Origin: an uncultured Clostridia bacterium
GTDB lineage: Bacteria > Bacillota > Clostridia > Christensenellales > Borkfalkiaceae
NCBI GenBank assembly: GCA_944341895.1
Contig: CALVMB010000011.1
Coordinates: 1 to 35,351, forward strand
Direction of reading: 5' to 3'
Length of the DNA stretch: 35,351 bases
Shown here: piece by piece, positions 1-10,470 of the stretch
How positions within the stretch are numbered: the stretch's first letter is position 1
Layout: every line of letters starts with the position of its first letter
Made by a program: the position numbers and the translations under genes
The notes under the pieces: generated by a model
Told to the model about the DNA's origin: nothing
Databases searched by the model: none
What the model saw: only the letters and a program-made list of their open reading frames with translations

Positions 1-24
1 AGAGTTCCGAACTCGGAGAGTTTA

Positions 25-60
25 TAAAAAACAAATCCGAACAAGGGTGTTCGGATTTGT
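25..60 (-). terminator. Intrinsic terminator of the tRNA operon
   Basis: A perfect 13-bp inverted repeat (31-43 and 48-60) with a 4-nt loop lies just downstream of the tRNA-Glu gene in the leftward direction. On the minus strand the stem is followed by a T-run (the A-run at 26-30 on the plus strand). Stem plus U-tract placed right after the last tRNA makes a standard Rho-independent terminator. Confidence 0.88.
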
Positions 61-67
61 TAGCAGA

Positions 68-142
68 TGGTGACCCCATCGGGACTCGAACCCGAGTTAC
101 CGCCGTGAAAGGGCGATGTCTTAACCGCTTGACCATGGGGCC
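68..142 (-). tRNA. tRNA-Glu (anticodon UUC)
   Basis: On the minus strand a full cloverleaf can be read: acceptor 5' GGCCCCA pairing with TGGGGTC, a D-arm with GGTTAA, an anticodon loop CTTTCAC with TTC in the centre, a GTTCGAGTCC T-arm and an encoded CCA at 70-68. It is the last of three tRNAs in one leftward transcript, followed by the hairpin at 31-60. Confidence 0.96.
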
Positions 143-197
143 GCTTTGGCCGGCGCGAGCGCCGTATGAATTTCCGCGTTCCGCGGGTGTTTTTCAA

Positions 198-274
198 TGG
201 TAGCGGCGGTGGGATTCGAACCTACGACCTATCGGGTATGAACCGATCGCTATAACCAACTAAGCTACGCCGCC
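198..274 (-). tRNA. tRNA-Met (elongator, anticodon CAU)
   Basis: The minus strand gives GGCGGCG at the acceptor 5' end, a D-arm TAGCTTAGTTGGTTA, the anticodon loop TTCATAC (CAT), the T-loop GTTCGAATCC and an encoded CCA. The perfectly paired first acceptor base pair (G1-C72) distinguishes it from the initiator tRNA next to it. A CAU anticodon could also be a lysidine-modified tRNA-Ile, but the overall sequence fits elongator tRNA-Met. Confidence 0.92.
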
Positions 275-277
275 ATT

Positions 278-354
<77 letters not shown>

Positions 355-401
355 ATATGCGCGCACCGCGAAAAAGCCCTCTTCCGCAAAGGTGCTTTAT
401 A

Positions 402-430
402 AGAATAAAACATCGCTTGCATTTTGTCAA
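402..430 (-). promoter_or_regulatory. tRNA operon promoter
   Basis: On the minus strand a perfect -35 TTGACA (430-425) and a -10 TATTCT (407-402) are separated by 17 nt. Transcription would start near 395, about 40 nt before the first mature tRNA base. Confidence 0.85.
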
Positions 431-534
431 CTGTTTTTGCCGCCGTTTGAAAATTTTCTCGCGCGGCGCGTCGCGATATTCCCGAAAATGCCCCTTCCGC
501 ACCCGCCTGCAGCCACGCCGCGCTGCCGAAATAC

Positions 535-564
535 TTGACAGCCGCCGCGCGTTTATTTTATAAT
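535..564 (+). promoter_or_regulatory. ilvB operon promoter
   Basis: TTGACA (535-540) and TATAAT (559-564) with an 18-nt spacer precede ilvB. The predicted leader is only about 50 nt, too short for a T-box or a peptide attenuator. It holds a small GC-rich hairpin (CCGCCGC...GCGGCGG, about 590-606) and the ribosome binding site. Confidence 0.85.
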
Positions 565-621
565 GACAGACTGTAAACTGTGCATTTTGCCGCCGCATCC
601 GCGGCGGAGAGGAGTTGTTTC

Positions 622-2268
622 ATGCAATACAGCGGCGCCGAGATCCTCATTCGCTGCCTCAAAGAACAAGGCGTAGACACCGTGTTCGGCTACCCCGGCG
701 GGTGCGTGCTCGACATTTACGACGCGCTTTACCGCGACGGGAGCCTGCGCCATATCCTCACCGCGCACGAACAGGGCGCGGCGCACGCCGCCGACGGCTA
801 CGCCCGCGCGACGGGCAAGACGGGCGTGGTGATCGCCACTTCCGGCCCCGGCGCCACCAACCTCGTGACCGGCATCGCCACCGCGTACATGGATTCCGTT
901 CCCCTCGTCGCCATCACGGGCAACGTGACCGTTTCCAACCTCGGCAGGGACAGTTTCCAGGAAGTGGACATCGCGGGCATCACCATGCCGGTGACCAAAC
1001 ACAACTACATCGTCAAGGACGTCTCCACCCTCGCCGATACCGTCCGCGAGGCGTTTTACATCGCCTCTTCGGGCAGAAAGGGCCCCGTGCTCATCGACAT
1101 TCCCAAGAACATCCAGACCGAAAAGGCGGAATTTGCGCCGCAGACGCCCGCGCGCTATGCGCCGCGCCCCGTGGCTCCCGCATCGCTGGGCGACGTGTGC
1201 GAGGCACTGGAACGCGCCAAACGCCCGCTCATCATCGCGGGCGGCGGATGCGTGGGCGGGAACGCCGCCGAAAGCCTTGCCGCGTTCGCCAAAAAACTGG
1301 ATGCGCCCGTGTGCTGCACGCTGATGGGACTGGGCGCGTTCCCTGCCGACGACGATGCCTTTCTCGGCATGATCGGCATGCACGGGACGGACGCCGCCGC
1401 CAAGGCCTTCCGCCGCGCGGACGTCGTGATCGTGTGCGGCATGCGCTTTTCCGACCGCGTGGCGGGAAACCGCGAAAAATTCCGCGCGGGCAAGACGATC
1501 ATCCAACTGGATATCGACGCCGCCGAGATCGACAAGAACGTGCGCGCCGACCTCTCGGTGCTCGCCGACCTGAACGAGACTTTCAAAGCGCTGCTTCCCC
1601 TGCTCACGCAGGCGGAACGCGGCGAATGGCGCAAAGAAGTTGCCGCCTACCGCGATTACGGAAAAGCGAACGCCGATCCCCTGCCCGCGGCGCGCATTCT
1701 GCAGGCGGCGCAGGCGCTGTGCGACGCGGACACCCCCGTCGCCACCGACGTGGGCCAGCACCAGATGTGGACGGCGCAGTATTACGCCTTCCGCAAGCCG
1801 CGCACCCTCATTTCGAGCGGCGGACTGGGCACCATGGGCTTCGGCATGGGCGCGGCAATCGGCGCCTGCGCGGGCACGGGCAAAAAGACGGTGCTGGTCA
1901 CGGGCGACGGTTCCTTTCACATGAACTGCAACGAACTGTGCACCGCCGTCACCTACCGCCTCCCCATCGTCATCCTGCTCATGAACAATAACGTTTTGGG
2001 CATGGTGCGCCAGTGGCAGACGCTGTTCTATGGCAAGCGCTATTCGCAGACCACCCTCGACCGCGAGACCGATTATGTGAAACTGGCCGAGGCGTTCGGC
2101 GCCAAGGGATATGTGCTCGGACGCGCCGAAGACGCGCCGAAGGTGCTCGCCCAAGCATTCGCGCAGGACGGGCCCGTGCTCGTCGACTGCCGCATCGGGC
2201 AAGACGATAAGGTGCTGCCCATGATCGCGCCCGGCAAGAGTTTTGAAGACATCATCACCAAACTTTGA
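622..2268 (+). CDS. ilvB: Acetolactate synthase large subunit
   Basis: Catalytic subunit of acetohydroxyacid synthase (548 aa), the ThDP enzyme that condenses two pyruvates to acetolactate (valine/leucine) or pyruvate with 2-oxobutyrate to acetohydroxybutyrate (isoleucine). The N-terminal ThDP domain has FGYPGG at about 22-27 and the catalytic glutamate in TAHEQGAAHAADGYAR (E50). The C-terminal ThDP site is GDGSF at about 428 with MNNN at about 454 for Mg and diphosphate binding. Length is normal for the family. An upstream in-frame ATG at 580 exists, but 622 is preferred: it has AGAGGAG 7 nt upstream and the protein then starts MQYSGAEIL as in homologues. First gene of the ilvB-ilvN-ilvD-cimA operon; its stop codon overlaps the ribosome binding site of ilvN. 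Confidence 0.96.
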   Translation: MQYSGAEILIRCLKEQGVDTVFGYPGGCVLDIYDALYRDGSLRHILTAHEQGAAHAADGYARATGKTGVVIATSGPGATNLVTGIATAYMDSVPLVAITGNVTVSNLGRDSFQEVDIAGITMPVTKHNYIVKDVSTLADTVREAFYIASSGRKGPVLIDIPKNIQTEKAEFAPQTPARYAPRPVAPASLGDVCEALERAKRPLIIAGGGCVGGNAAESLAAFAKKLDAPVCCTLMGLGAFPADDDAFLGMIGMHGTDAAAKAFRRADVVIVCGMRFSDRVAGNREKFRAGKTIIQLDIDAAEIDKNVRADLSVLADLNETFKALLPLLTQAERGEWRKEVAAYRDYGKANADPLPAARILQAAQALCDADTPVATDVGQHQMWTAQYYAFRKPRTLISSGGLGTMGFGMGAAIGACAGTGKKTVLVTGDGSFHMNCNELCTAVTYRLPIVILLMNNNVLGMVRQWQTLFYGKRYSQTTLDRETDYVKLAEAFGAKGYVLGRAEDAPKVLAQAFAQDGPVLVDCRIGQDDKVLPMIAPGKSFEDIITKL

Positions 2269-2278
2269 GGAGGCGGCT

Positions 2279-2797
2279 ATGCAACATTACACCATTACGG
2301 CTCTGCTTGCCAACAAGAGCGGCGTTCTGACCCGCCTTTCGGGGCTGTTTGCGCGGCGCTGTTTCAACATTCACAGCATCACCGCCTGCGCGACGGAGGA
2401 CGAACGCTTTTCGCGCGTGACCATCCTGCTCGACGGCGACGAGTATGCCCTTTCGCAGATGACCAAACAACTGGACAAACTCATCGACGTGAAAAAGATC
2501 ACCGTCGCCTCCGAGGACGATTCGGTGCTGCGCGAACTGCTGCTCGCCAAGGTGAACGCGCCCGCGGACAAGCGCGCCGAACTGCTCGCCGTGAAGGACA
2601 TTTACAAGGCGAAGTTCGTGGACCTCTCCCCGACCACCGCCGTGCTCGAACTGACCGCCGAACCCAACAAACTGGACGGGTTCATCCGCGTATTGCAGCC
2701 GTACGGCATCCTGGAGATGGCGCGCACGGGCGTGACGGCGCTCTCGCGCGGCGAAAAATGCCTCAACGACCTCGTGGACTACAACGAGCGCATCTGA
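2279..2797 (+). CDS. ilvN: Acetolactate synthase small regulatory subunit
   Basis: Regulatory subunit of acetohydroxyacid synthase (172 aa). It binds valine through an N-terminal ACT domain (about residues 4-75, starting HYTITALLANKSGVLTRLSGLF) and has the usual C-terminal ALS_ss domain ending in the conserved GVTALSRGE segment. The start at 2279 is preferred over the in-frame ATG at 2243, which lies inside ilvB: GAGGAGG at 2267-2273 sits just upstream and the protein then begins at the ACT domain. The gap to ilvB is 10 nt, so the two subunits are probably translationally coupled, which suits their fixed stoichiometry. Confidence 0.94.
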   Translation: MQHYTITALLANKSGVLTRLSGLFARRCFNIHSITACATEDERFSRVTILLDGDEYALSQMTKQLDKLIDVKKITVASEDDSVLRELLLAKVNAPADKRAELLAVKDIYKAKFVDLSPTTAVLELTAEPNKLDGFIRVLQPYGILEMARTGVTALSRGEKCLNDLVDYNERI

Positions 2798-2881
2798 GGC
2801 GGCGCCGACAGGCGGCGCATCCCGAAAACCGACAACGAACACACTTCGTTTTATTTTTTCAGATTCAGAAGGTAAAAGACA

Positions 2882-4546
<1,665 letters not shown>

Positions 4547-4628
4547 GCCCGAAACGCGCCGCATGCGCGCGCACGGGCGCACCGCAGAGAAAATTTAACC
4601 CACGCCGCACATGCGGCACGAGGTGTTT

Positions 4629-6197
4629 ATGCAAAAGTTGCAGATCTTTGATTCCACCCTGCGCGACGGCGCGCAGGGCGCGAACATCTCTTTTTCCGTC
4701 GACGACAAGATCAAGATCATCGAGACGCTGGACAAACTGGGCGTGGACTTCATCGAAGCGGGCAACCCCTACTCCAACCCCGCCGAAATGCAGTTCTTCC
4801 AGCGCGTGAGCGGCATGAAACTCGAACATGCGGCCATCGTCGCGTTCGGTTCCACCCGCCGCAAGGGGGTGTCCGCCGAAGAGGACGCCAACCTCGCTTC
4901 GCTGATCGCCGCAAACACCGAATACGTCGCCATCTTCGGCAAGAGCCACATCCGCCATGCCACCGACGTACTCAAAGCGACGCCCGAAGAGAACATCGCC
5001 ATGATCGGCGAGAGCGTGCGGTTTTTGTCCGCGCGCGGCAAAAAGGTCATCTTCGACGCCGAACATTTCTTTGACGGGTACAAGACCGACCCCGCCTACG
5101 CGATGCAGGCGCTCAGCGCCGCGTCCGAAGCGGGCGCGTACTGCCTGTGCCTGTGCGACACCAACGGCGGCATCTTTCCCGACGAGGCGTACGAGATCAC
5201 CAAAAAAGTGACGGACGCCTTCCCCGACACCGTCGTCGCCATCCACTGCCACAACGACGGCGGGCTGGCGGTCGCCGATTCCATCGAGGCGGTCAAGGCG
5301 GGCGCGCGGCAGGTACAGGGCACCTTTCTGGGGTTCGGCGAACGGTGCGGCAACACCAACCTCGCCACCGTCATCTGCAACCTGCAATTAAAGCGCGGCT
5401 ACGAGTGCATCCCCGCCGCAAATATGCCCCGCATCTACGAGAGCGCCATGGCGATCGCGGAGACGGCGAACACCGCCATTCCGCAGAACCAGCCCTATGT
5501 GGGCATGAACGCGTTCGCGCACAAGGCGGGCATGCATGCGGACGGCGTGCTCAAATATTCCTCTTCCTTCGAACACGTCGACCCCGAAGCGATCGGCAAC
5601 AAGCGCAAGTTCCTGCTCTCCGAGATCTCGGGCAAGAGCGCCATCTACGAAAAACTCAAAAAGTATTTCCCCTCCCTCGACAAAAACGGCAAGGAAATGG
5701 GCGAGATCGTGAGCGCGCTCAAAGAACGGGCGCTCTCGGGATACCAGTACGAGGCGGCGGAAGCGAGTTTCGTGCTGCTCGTCGAAAAGATCCTGGGAAA
5801 GTACAAGAGTTCGTTCGACCTGATCAACTATAAGATCATCAACGAACAGCCCGCCATCGAGGGCAAAGTCGCCTCCGCGATCGTCAAGATCCGCGTGCGC
5901 GGCGAGGCGAAGATCACCGCATCGGACGGCGAAGGCCCCGTGCATGCCATGGACCTGGCGCTCCGCTCGGCGCTCGCCGACTTCTACCCCGCCATCGCGG
6001 GCGTCTCGCTCATCGACTACAAGGTGCGCGTGCTGGATTCGGACAAGGCGACGGCGGCAAAGGTGCGCGTTCTGATCACCTCCGCCGACCGCACGGACAG
6101 TTGGACGACGGTGGGCGTTTCCGAAGACATCATCGAAGCGAGTTGGATCGCGCTGACCGATTCCATCGACTACGCGCTCCTGCGCCGCGAGCGCTGA
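4629..6197 (+). CDS. cimA: Citramalate synthase (isopropylmalate/homocitrate synthase family)
   Basis: A 522-aa DRE-TIM acyltransferase that condenses acetyl-CoA with pyruvate to (R)-citramalate, the first step of the threonine-independent route to isoleucine. Seen: the DSTLRDG active-site motif (residues 8-14), HCHNDGG at about 208, the GFGERCGNTNLA segment and a C-terminal LeuA-type allosteric domain. The stretches VAFGSTRRKG, YVAIFGKS and IFDAEHFFDGYK are typical of the CimA subfamily (TIGR00977) and separate it from LeuA. The start at 4629 has GAGGTG 3-8 nt upstream; the ATG at 4611 has none. Last gene of the ilv operon, followed by a strong terminator. Isopropylmalate synthase is the alternative, judged less likely from these subfamily motifs and the ilv context. 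Confidence 0.9.
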   Translation: MQKLQIFDSTLRDGAQGANISFSVDDKIKIIETLDKLGVDFIEAGNPYSNPAEMQFFQRVSGMKLEHAAIVAFGSTRRKGVSAEEDANLASLIAANTEYVAIFGKSHIRHATDVLKATPEENIAMIGESVRFLSARGKKVIFDAEHFFDGYKTDPAYAMQALSAASEAGAYCLCLCDTNGGIFPDEAYEITKKVTDAFPDTVVAIHCHNDGGLAVADSIEAVKAGARQVQGTFLGFGERCGNTNLATVICNLQLKRGYECIPAANMPRIYESAMAIAETANTAIPQNQPYVGMNAFAHKAGMHADGVLKYSSSFEHVDPEAIGNKRKFLLSEISGKSAIYEKLKKYFPSLDKNGKEMGEIVSALKERALSGYQYEAAEASFVLLVEKILGKYKSSFDLINYKIINEQPAIEGKVASAIVKIRVRGEAKITASDGEGPVHAMDLALRSALADFYPAIAGVSLIDYKVRVLDSDKATAAKVRVLITSADRTDSWTTVGVSEDIIEASWIALTDSIDYALLRRER

Positions 6198-6219
6198 ACG
6201 CAACAATCCTGCCGATACG

Positions 6220-6258
6220 GCCGCGCCGCAAAACATTTGTTTTGCGGCGCGGCTTTTG
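6220..6258 (+). terminator. ilv operon terminator
   Basis: A perfect 15-bp stem (6220-6234 with 6239-6253, loop ATTT) is followed by TTTTGCTTT. Its arms are nearly identical to those of the terminator after the next gene (8231-8262). Confidence 0.9.
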
Positions 6259-6276
6259 CTTTATGATGCGCCTGCC
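6220..6276 (+). repeat. Direct repeat copy 1 flanking the TIR-LRR gene
   Basis: The palindrome CCGCGCCGCAAAAC...GTTTTGCGGCGCGG, a T-rich tail and, 12 nt after the stem, the 11-mer ATGCGCCTGCC (6266-6276). All three parts recur in the same order at 8231-8284. The two copies differ in loop sequence and by small indels in the tail. Confidence 0.7.
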
Positions 6277-6300
6277 TTGTTCCGCCTTCGCAAGCGGCGC

Positions 6301-6328
6301 TTGACAGATACGCAGATCTGTATATAAT
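6301..6328 (+). promoter_or_regulatory. TIR-LRR promoter with an embedded dyad
   Basis: TTGACA (6301-6306) and TATAAT (6323-6328) are 16 nt apart. Between and overlapping them is an 18-bp dyad, ACAGAT-N6-ATCTGT (6304-6321), placed where a bound repressor would block RNA polymerase. The promoter match is direct; the operator role is inference. Confidence 0.75.
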
Positions 6329-6404
6329 ATAAAGAAAATCGCAATTTTATCGCGCGCAAACAGACAAGTCCGCGCGGCGACGAACGTACAGGAGGTGCGG
6401 CCGA

Positions 6405-8189
6405 ATGCAGCAGAACAAATCCCACGGGCAGACCGCAAAACGGGCGGGGATCGCACAAAAGATCGATGCGATCTGCCGTTCGGCGCGTCTGGAAGAGATC
6501 CCCGAAAAATTTCGCCCCGCCGTCATTGCGGACGACTATTATTTTGTGAGTTATTCGCATAAGGATTATAAATCGGTTTATCCGGACATGTTGCGCCTGC
6601 AGGAAGAGGGACTGGAATTCTGGTATGACGGCGGAATGGTGCCCGGCATCAGCTGGAAGGAGATCGCCCGCCGCTATATCAACCGCTATTGCTGCCGCGG
6701 GGTCATATTTTATCTGAGCGAAAATTCGCTCGCTTCCGCCGCCATTCACGAAGAGATCGAATTTGCACGCAGGCACGGAAAGGACTTTATCCCCATCGTC
6801 CTTCCCCTCGCGCGCGATCGCGAACTCGACGGAAAGACCGTGCGCGCAGGCGAATACATATCGACGGAAAAAATGCTGCGCCTGCTGAGCGAACAGGGCA
6901 TACAGATCGCGCCCGACAAGCGCGATTCGCTCTTTGAAATTTTGGCGGACGATGTGCTCGTTTTGCCGTTGCAGGAAGATGCTTCTGTGCGCGCGCGCAA
7001 AATTCGGGAAAAACTCAAAAAACAGCCTCTGCTGGCCATTGAGCGGGATACCGTTACCTCCATCAACGACCTGGACGCCATTTCGATCCGCGCAGACGAT
7101 TTCCTTGCACCGATCGCTCCCGAAACCATCTCCGCATGCGCCTTTTCCAACTGCCGCGGACTGGCTTCGGCGGAACTGCCGCCCTCCGTCCGATTCATCG
7201 AAGGATACGCTTTTTATAATTGCTGGTCCTTAAAAGACATCGATCTGCGCCGCACCCGTCTGCTGGCGGTCCGAACCAGCTGCTTTCAGGGATGCCGCTC
7301 GCTGGAAAGCGCGTCGTTTCCGCCGCAGACGCACACACTCGGCAAAGAAGCGTTTGCGTATTGCTCTTCCCTGCGCAAAGTGCTGTTTCCGGAGCACCTG
7401 GAACGCCTTGAAGAGGGCGCTTTTCGGGCTTGCTGTTCGCTGGCCGAGATCGCCCTGCCGCCCGCGCTGCGCACGATCGGGGATGAGGCTTTTGAAAATT
7501 GCATTTCTCTGCGTGAAATACAGTTTCCGAAACACCTGCGCACGATCGGACGGGGGGCGTTCGGCGGTTGCGAGGCGCTTTGTTCGGCGTTGCTCCCCAA
7601 AGAACTGCACGCCGTCGGGGCGGAAGCGTTTGCCGGTTGCGCTTCGCTCGAAACGATCGAACTGCCCGCAGGCGTGACCGTACTGGAGGAAGGGACCTTT
7701 GCGGATTGTACCGCCTTAACGCAGGTCCTGTTGCCCGCCGCGCTCGTTCGCATCGGAAAGGAGTGTTTTGTCCGCTGCGATGCGCTGGAAGGCATCCGAT
7801 TTCCCGCAGCGCTGCAAAACATCGCCCCCTGGGCTTTCTGCGACTGCGGTTCGCTGGAAGAAGTTCTCTTCGGCGGGGCAGACACGCAGATCGGCGAGCG
7901 GGCGTTTGCCAACTGTTCGGCACTGAAAGGCGTTGCGCTGCCGACACGGCTGAAAACGATCGCCGAAGCAACTTTTTACGCCTGCTCCTCGCTGCGCACG
8001 GTATGCGTACCGGCATCTCTTTCCGAAATCGGTGCAGGCGCGTTTTTCGGATGCTTCGGTCTGCAGGCCATTCGCTTTTTCGGAACCACAGCGCAATGGA
8101 AACAGGTCGAAAAGGGAAAAGACTGGGACGGCGAAACGGGAAATTACACCGTCTTCTGCACGGACGGCGAAATCGGAAAAGGTTTCTGA
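6405..8189 (+). CDS. TIR domain - leucine-rich repeat (BspA/LRR_5-type) protein
   Basis: A 594-aa protein with no signal peptide or membrane segment, so probably cytoplasmic. Residues about 44-165 form a TIR (TIR_2-like) domain: YYFVSYSHKDY at the first strand, FWYDGG, and YLSENSLASAAIHEEIEFA, where E116/E117 sits at the position of the catalytic glutamate of NAD-cleaving TIR domains. A linker of about 65 residues follows, then 14 LRR_5 repeats of about 23 residues (pattern AFxxCxSLxxIxLPxxLxxIG) from about 230 to 555, and the usual cap GTTAQW...CTDG. AGGAGGTG lies 7 nt before the ATG. Single-gene transcription unit with its own promoter and terminator. It may be an NADase-type immune or stress effector sensing through the repeats, or a signalling scaffold; neither is shown by sequence alone. 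Confidence 0.85.
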   Translation: MQQNKSHGQTAKRAGIAQKIDAICRSARLEEIPEKFRPAVIADDYYFVSYSHKDYKSVYPDMLRLQEEGLEFWYDGGMVPGISWKEIARRYINRYCCRGVIFYLSENSLASAAIHEEIEFARRHGKDFIPIVLPLARDRELDGKTVRAGEYISTEKMLRLLSEQGIQIAPDKRDSLFEILADDVLVLPLQEDASVRARKIREKLKKQPLLAIERDTVTSINDLDAISIRADDFLAPIAPETISACAFSNCRGLASAELPPSVRFIEGYAFYNCWSLKDIDLRRTRLLAVRTSCFQGCRSLESASFPPQTHTLGKEAFAYCSSLRKVLFPEHLERLEEGAFRACCSLAEIALPPALRTIGDEAFENCISLREIQFPKHLRTIGRGAFGGCEALCSALLPKELHAVGAEAFAGCASLETIELPAGVTVLEEGTFADCTALTQVLLPAALVRIGKECFVRCDALEGIRFPAALQNIAPWAFCDCGSLEEVLFGGADTQIGERAFANCSALKGVALPTRLKTIAEATFYACSSLRTVCVPASLSEIGAGAFFGCFGLQAIRFFGTTAQWKQVEKGKDWDGETGNYTVFCTDGEIGKGF

Positions 8190-8230
8190 ACCGAACATGC
8201 AAACGATCGCGTAAAAGATCCGCTTTTTTT

Positions 8231-8268
8231 CCGCGCCGCAAAACAGAAGTTTTGCGGCGCGGCTTTTT
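8231..8268 (+). terminator. TIR-LRR terminator
   Basis: A perfect 14-bp stem (8231-8244 with 8249-8262, loop AGAA) followed by C and TTTTT. Same arms as the ilv operon terminator at 6220-6253. Confidence 0.9.
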
Positions 8269-8284
8269 CTGCAATGCGCCTGCC
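8231..8284 (+). repeat. Direct repeat copy 2 flanking the TIR-LRR gene
   Basis: Second copy of the palindrome, T-tail and ATGCGCCTGCC (8274-8284) unit seen at 6220-6276. The two copies bracket a cassette of about 2.0 kb that contains only the TIR-LRR gene and its promoter. Confidence 0.7.
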
Positions 8285-8314
8285 GCGCTTTACACTCCTT
8301 CCCCGCCGCCGCGC

Positions 8315-8342
8315 ACCCCTTGCCGCGCCGCCGCATACAATA
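8315..8342 (+). promoter_or_regulatory. Candidate sporulation (sigma-K/E-like) promoter
   Basis: CATACAATA (8334-8342) matches the CATANNNTA -10 pattern of sigma-K, with an AC (8315-8316) 17 nt upstream in the -35 position. No good sigma-A pair is visible here, although TACAAT alone could be a -10 box. A leader hairpin GGGCGG-TTTT-CCGCCC follows at 8350-8365. Suggestive because the operon encodes a collagen-like protein of the kind found on spores. Short motifs can occur by chance. Confidence 0.4.
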
Positions 8343-8387
8343 TACAGCAGGGCGGTTTTCCGCCCGACGGAGCGCAAAAGAAACACA

Positions 8388-9475
8388 ATGGCAACACTGG
8401 GGCTTTGCATGATCGCAAAGGACGAAGAACAGGTTTTGGGCAGGTGTCTGGAAAGCGCGCGCCCGTTCGCCGACGAGATCGTCGTCGCGGACACGGGCTC
8501 GCACGACCGCACCAAAAAGATCGCCGCGTCGTACGGCGCGGCGGTGTATGATTTCCCCTGGCAGGACGATTTTGCCGCGGCGCGGAATTTTTCCTTTTCG
8601 CGGGCGCATACCGATTATATCCTCTGGCTGGACTGCGACGACGTCATCGAGCCGCAGTTTTTTGCGGCCTTTGCCGCCCTCAAACGCAGCCTGGACGGTT
8701 CGGTCGACGCCTATATGCTTCCCTACCGCGCGGGCGTGGACGATCGCGGAAACGCCGCGCTCGTCTTTTTCCGCGAACGCATCGTGCGGCGCGCGTGCGG
8801 CTTCGTATGGGAAGGCGCCGTGCACGAGGCGATGTCCGTCGGCGGCAACGTCGTTTGGGGCGATGCCGCCGTTACCCACCGCAAGCCCGACGGCCGCGCC
8901 GCGGGCGATCGGAACCTGCGCATTTTCGCCAAAACCTTTTCCAAAGGCAAGATGCCCTGCGAGCGCGAAAAATTTTACTTTGCACGCGAGTTGTTCGAAA
9001 ACGGGCTGTACGACACAGCCGCCTGCGTGTACGAGTCGTTTTTGCGCGGAAACGGTTGGACGGAAAACAAGATCTGCGCCTGCCGCGATCTCGCCGCATG
9101 TTATCGGCAGACGGGCAGGCGCGAGCGCGAGCTCGCCGCGCTGTTTTGCAGTTTCGATTTCGCCCCGCCGCGGCCGGAGGTCTGTTGCGACATCGGCGCA
9201 TTTTTCATGCGGCGGCAGGACTGGAAACAGGCGATCTTCTGGTACAAACTCGCCGTCAACGAAAAGTCAGGCGCCGAACAAGGCGCGTTCGCCTTTCCCG
9301 ATTGCAGCGGCTACATCCCCTACATGTGGATGTGCGTATGCTATGACCGCCTCGGCGACTATGCGCGCGCACGGCAATGCAACGAACGGGCCGCCGCCTG
9401 CAAGCCGAACGATGCAAACGTTCTCTACAATCGGCACTACTTTCAGTTGAGATTACAAAACCAAGGAAAAACACT

Positions 9476-9479
<4 letters not shown>
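8388..9479 (+). CDS. Family 2 glycosyltransferase with C-terminal TPR-like region
   Basis: A 363-aa GT-A fold glycosyltransferase. The N-terminus [18 protein letters not shown], the ADTGSHDRT nucleotide-sugar loop and the metal-binding WLDCDDVIE (D82, D84, D85) place it in the GT2 group often annotated as beta-1,4-glucosyltransferase-like. About residues 200-350 look like tetratricopeptide helices ([52 protein letters not shown]). The ATG at 8388 is preferred because the domain starts there; the ribosome binding site is weak. The stop overlaps the next start (ATGA), so the gene is coupled to the collagen-like gene. The obvious inference is that it glycosylates threonines of that protein, as in BclA-type systems. 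Confidence 0.85.
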
Positions 9480-10390
<911 letters not shown>

Positions 10391-10470
10391 TTCAGAGCGA
10401 TTGCCGTGCTCACATCCGCCGATCGGCGCCGACATGCGACCTGAAGATCGACGGCGCATTTTACGGCCGA

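Noticed and set aside
198-274. tRNA-Ile with lysidine-modified CAU anticodon
   Set aside because: The overall sequence and its place beside tRNA-fMet fit elongator tRNA-Met better; a covariance-model score would settle it.
571-621. T-box riboswitch or leader-peptide attenuator for ilvB
   Set aside because: The predicted leader is about 50 nt with one small hairpin and no room for a T-box or a leader peptide and alternative hairpins.
553-2202. Long antisense frame (549 codons) opposite ilvB
   Set aside because: It is the mirror of a well-conserved ilvB frame in GC-rich DNA, has histidine/glycine/arginine-rich nonsense composition and no ribosome binding site or family motifs. The same applies to the antisense frames at 2255-4582, 10921-12471, 18197-20908 and 28334-30145.
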